Below are positions 55,544 to 56,504 of a DNA stretch of 56,504 nt, piece by piece. The notes under the pieces were generated by a model. The model saw only the letters and a program-made list of their open reading frames with translations, made no database searches and was not told the origin of the DNA. This DNA is from Streptomyces olivochromogenes (GTDB lineage: Bacteria > Actinomycetota > Actinomycetes > Streptomycetales > Streptomycetaceae): positions 1 through 56,504 of the forward strand of contig NZ_JADDRL010000061.1 of NCBI RefSeq assembly GCF_021538895.1, written 5' to 3'. How positions within the stretch are numbered: the first letter of the stretch is position 1; the number at the start of each line of letters is the position of its first letter. The position numbers and the translations under genes were made by a program.

Positions 55544-56371
55544 TCAACGCTTCCGCCACACGGTCACATGGGCTTCGAAGTAGTCGTACTCGCGCGGGTT
55601 CTGCCGGAGCACGCCCGCCTGGTCGGCCTCGTCGACGAGGGTGAAGTCCGCCTCCAGGAGCCGCTTCAGGCCCTCCTCGCTGGAGGTGTGGTCCTGGGCG
55701 GAGCCCAGCCAGGTGCCCGGGTGGCTGTACTCCGGGTACCAGGACCACGGGCAGGCGATCATCAGCAGCCCGCCGGGACGCAGCAGGTCCGCGCCGGCGG
55801 AGAACTGCGCCAGGCAGGCGGCCGGGTCGTCGACCCGGTCCAGCACGTTGGAGAGCAGCACGGCGTCGAACGCGTCGGGCCCGCCCTTCAGCGCGCCCGC
55901 GTCACCGACCTCGAACCGCACCTCGGCCCGGCCGTCGGTGGCCGGCAGACGCAGCTCGATGTCCCGGGTGAACGGCCCCAGTTCGGCGACGCTGAAGGTG
56001 CCGCCGCCGCTGCGGGTCAGCGTCTGCGCGATCTCGATCGAGCGCGGGCTGATGTCGACACCGATGACGAGGTCCTCGGCCCATTCGCTGAGGGCGTGCG
56101 TCACGCCCCCGACGTTGCAGCCGACGTCGAGCACGCGCCGCACCCGGCTCCCGGTCCGCAGCGCGCTGTCCTGGAGCATCCGGGACAGCCGCCGCGGGTA
56201 TCCGTGGGCGTCGGCGAGGGGATGGCGGGGGCGGTCGAAGACGTCGTCGACAGCGCCGTAGTGCATGAGGAGGTAGCGGGATATCTCCCGCGACTTGTCG
56301 TAGGGCAGGCCCGTCTTGTCGTCCCCGAACAACTCGTCGCTCTTCAGGAGGACAGGAGGCATCGTCGTCAC
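55544..56371 (-). CDS. SAM-dependent methyltransferase resembling the OvoA C-terminal domain
   Basis: A 275-residue class I methyltransferase with motif I RVLDVGCNVGGVTHALSE and motif II-type LVIGVDISPRSIEIAQ, then FDAVLLSNVLDRVDDPAACL. The ends are unusual for a generic enzyme: ISRYLLMHYGAVDDVF near the start, and CPWSWYPEYSHPGTWLGSAQ plus REYDYFEAHVTVWRKR near the end resemble the C-terminal methyltransferase domain of OvoA, which N-methylates 5-thiohistidine (its family description says 4-mercaptohistidine) in ovothiol synthesis. There is no sulfoxide synthase here, so the substrate is open. The start is GTG at 56371 or ATG at 56362. It belongs with the GT2 gene and perhaps the gene at the window edge. 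Confidence 0.82.
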   Translation of the reverse strand: MTTMPPVLLKSDELFGDDKTGLPYDKSREISRYLLMHYGAVDDVFDRPRHPLADAHGYPRRLSRMLQDSALRTGSRVRRVLDVGCNVGGVTHALSEWAEDLVIGVDISPRSIEIAQTLTRSGGGTFSVAELGPFTRDIELRLPATDGRAEVRFEVGDAGALKGGPDAFDAVLLSNVLDRVDDPAACLAQFSAGADLLRPGGLLMIACPWSWYPEYSHPGTWLGSAQDHTSSEEGLKRLLEADFTLVDEADQAGVLRQNPREYDYFEAHVTVWRKR

Positions 56372-56437
56372 GTCAACGCTCCGGTTGGATCGATTGGCTC
56401 GTGGGGTGTGGTCGTCGGTGCGGGTCGAAAACTTCGC

Positions 56438-56504
56438 TCAGTCCCGGGATCGGGGCCGCAGCGTCGGCCGCGCCCTTCGGGCGCCCTGGAGGGCGACCGC
56501 CAGT
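56438..56504 (-). CDS. 3' end of an unidentified gene, partial
   Basis: A minus-strand open frame entering from the right edge ends in TGA at 56438 with about 21 codons (LAVALQGARRARPTLRPRSR). The basic tail resembles the end of many actinobacterial glycosyltransferases or membrane proteins. It lies 66 bp upstream of the methyltransferase start on the same strand. Too short to identify. Confidence 0.4.
   Translation of the reverse strand, partial: LAVALQGARRARPTLRPRSRD

Noticed and set aside
50812..56504. SARP regulator, GT2 and methyltransferase as a natural-product cluster
   Set aside because: No scaffold-forming enzyme (PKS, NRPS, terpene synthase, RiPP) is present, and the AfsR-like gene is separated from the others by a terminator and 439 bp.

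Overview
The window is high-GC (roughly 70% or more) actinobacterial chromosome. Gene content, codon use, many GTG starts and frequent ATGA/GTGA overlaps point to Streptomyces. Recognisable genus markers are a tipA-type thiopeptide-responsive MerR regulator with its characteristic promoter, an AfsR-like SARP regulator, an XRE(DUF5753)/anti-sigma/DUF397 triad, and the folP-folB-folK / folE-ftsH-hpt-tilS-dacB-ppa block. I see no rRNA, tRNA, CRISPR array, insertion sequence or prophage, and no complete secondary-metabolite cluster. Most of the window is core or conserved chromosome; the more variable part begins near 33 kb.

Layout. (1) 1-6016, minus strand: a partial unknown gene, then coaX, nadC, nadB, panC and a DUF2520 dehydrogenase-like protein, linking NAD and pantothenate/CoA synthesis. 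(2) 6190-10567: a PLP beta-eliminating lyase, an ArsR-like regulator and a NarL-type two-component pair. (3) 10686-14796: an NDUFAF7-family methyltransferase facing an orphan nuoD paralogue, then two PH-domain membrane proteins (YdbS/YdbT type). (4) 14854-19690: a low-complexity coiled-coil membrane protein, a membrane-anchored esterase and an MprF/DUF2156-type aminoacyl-lipid transferase. (5) 19791-30761: folP, an NTF2-like protein, folB, folK and DUF3180 on plus, converging with dacB, a DUF2342 metalloprotease, tilS, hpt, ftsH and folE on minus. (6) 30841-38409: ppa, a ThrE-like exporter, DedA, YbjQ, tipA, and a CLC channel directly upstream of glutamate decarboxylase. (7) 38439-47011: an ABC-permease remnant beside its PadR regulator, DinB, aldehyde dehydrogenase, the XRE/anti-sigma/DUF397 triad, SRPBCC/ArsR, a VOC protein and two lipoproteins. 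(8) 47015-56504: a DUF2786 protein, an HTH-ClpN (ClpC2-like) regulator, a family A DNA polymerase, an AfsR-like regulator, a GT2 glycosyltransferase, an OvoA-C-terminal-like methyltransferase and a gene tail at the edge.

The most interesting signals are regulatory. The HTH-ClpN gene has a promoter whose -35 and -10 are each covered by a GTCAAC-N5-GTTGAC palindrome and which seems to give a leaderless mRNA. Two exact TTGTCAGTG boxes with the 8-bp spacing of PafBC/RecA-independent DNA-damage promoters lie before the DNA polymerase and before folB. A 29-bp motif is shared, in the same orientation and at similar distance, upstream of the anti-sigma and DUF397 genes. Twin palindromes sit around the promoter of the VOC gene. 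PadR operators and a promoter survive although the ABC transporter they should drive is nearly all deleted. The NDUFAF7-like methyltransferase next to a NuoD paralogue suggests an enzyme-substrate pair. All calls come from reading the sequence; no alignment or database search was run.
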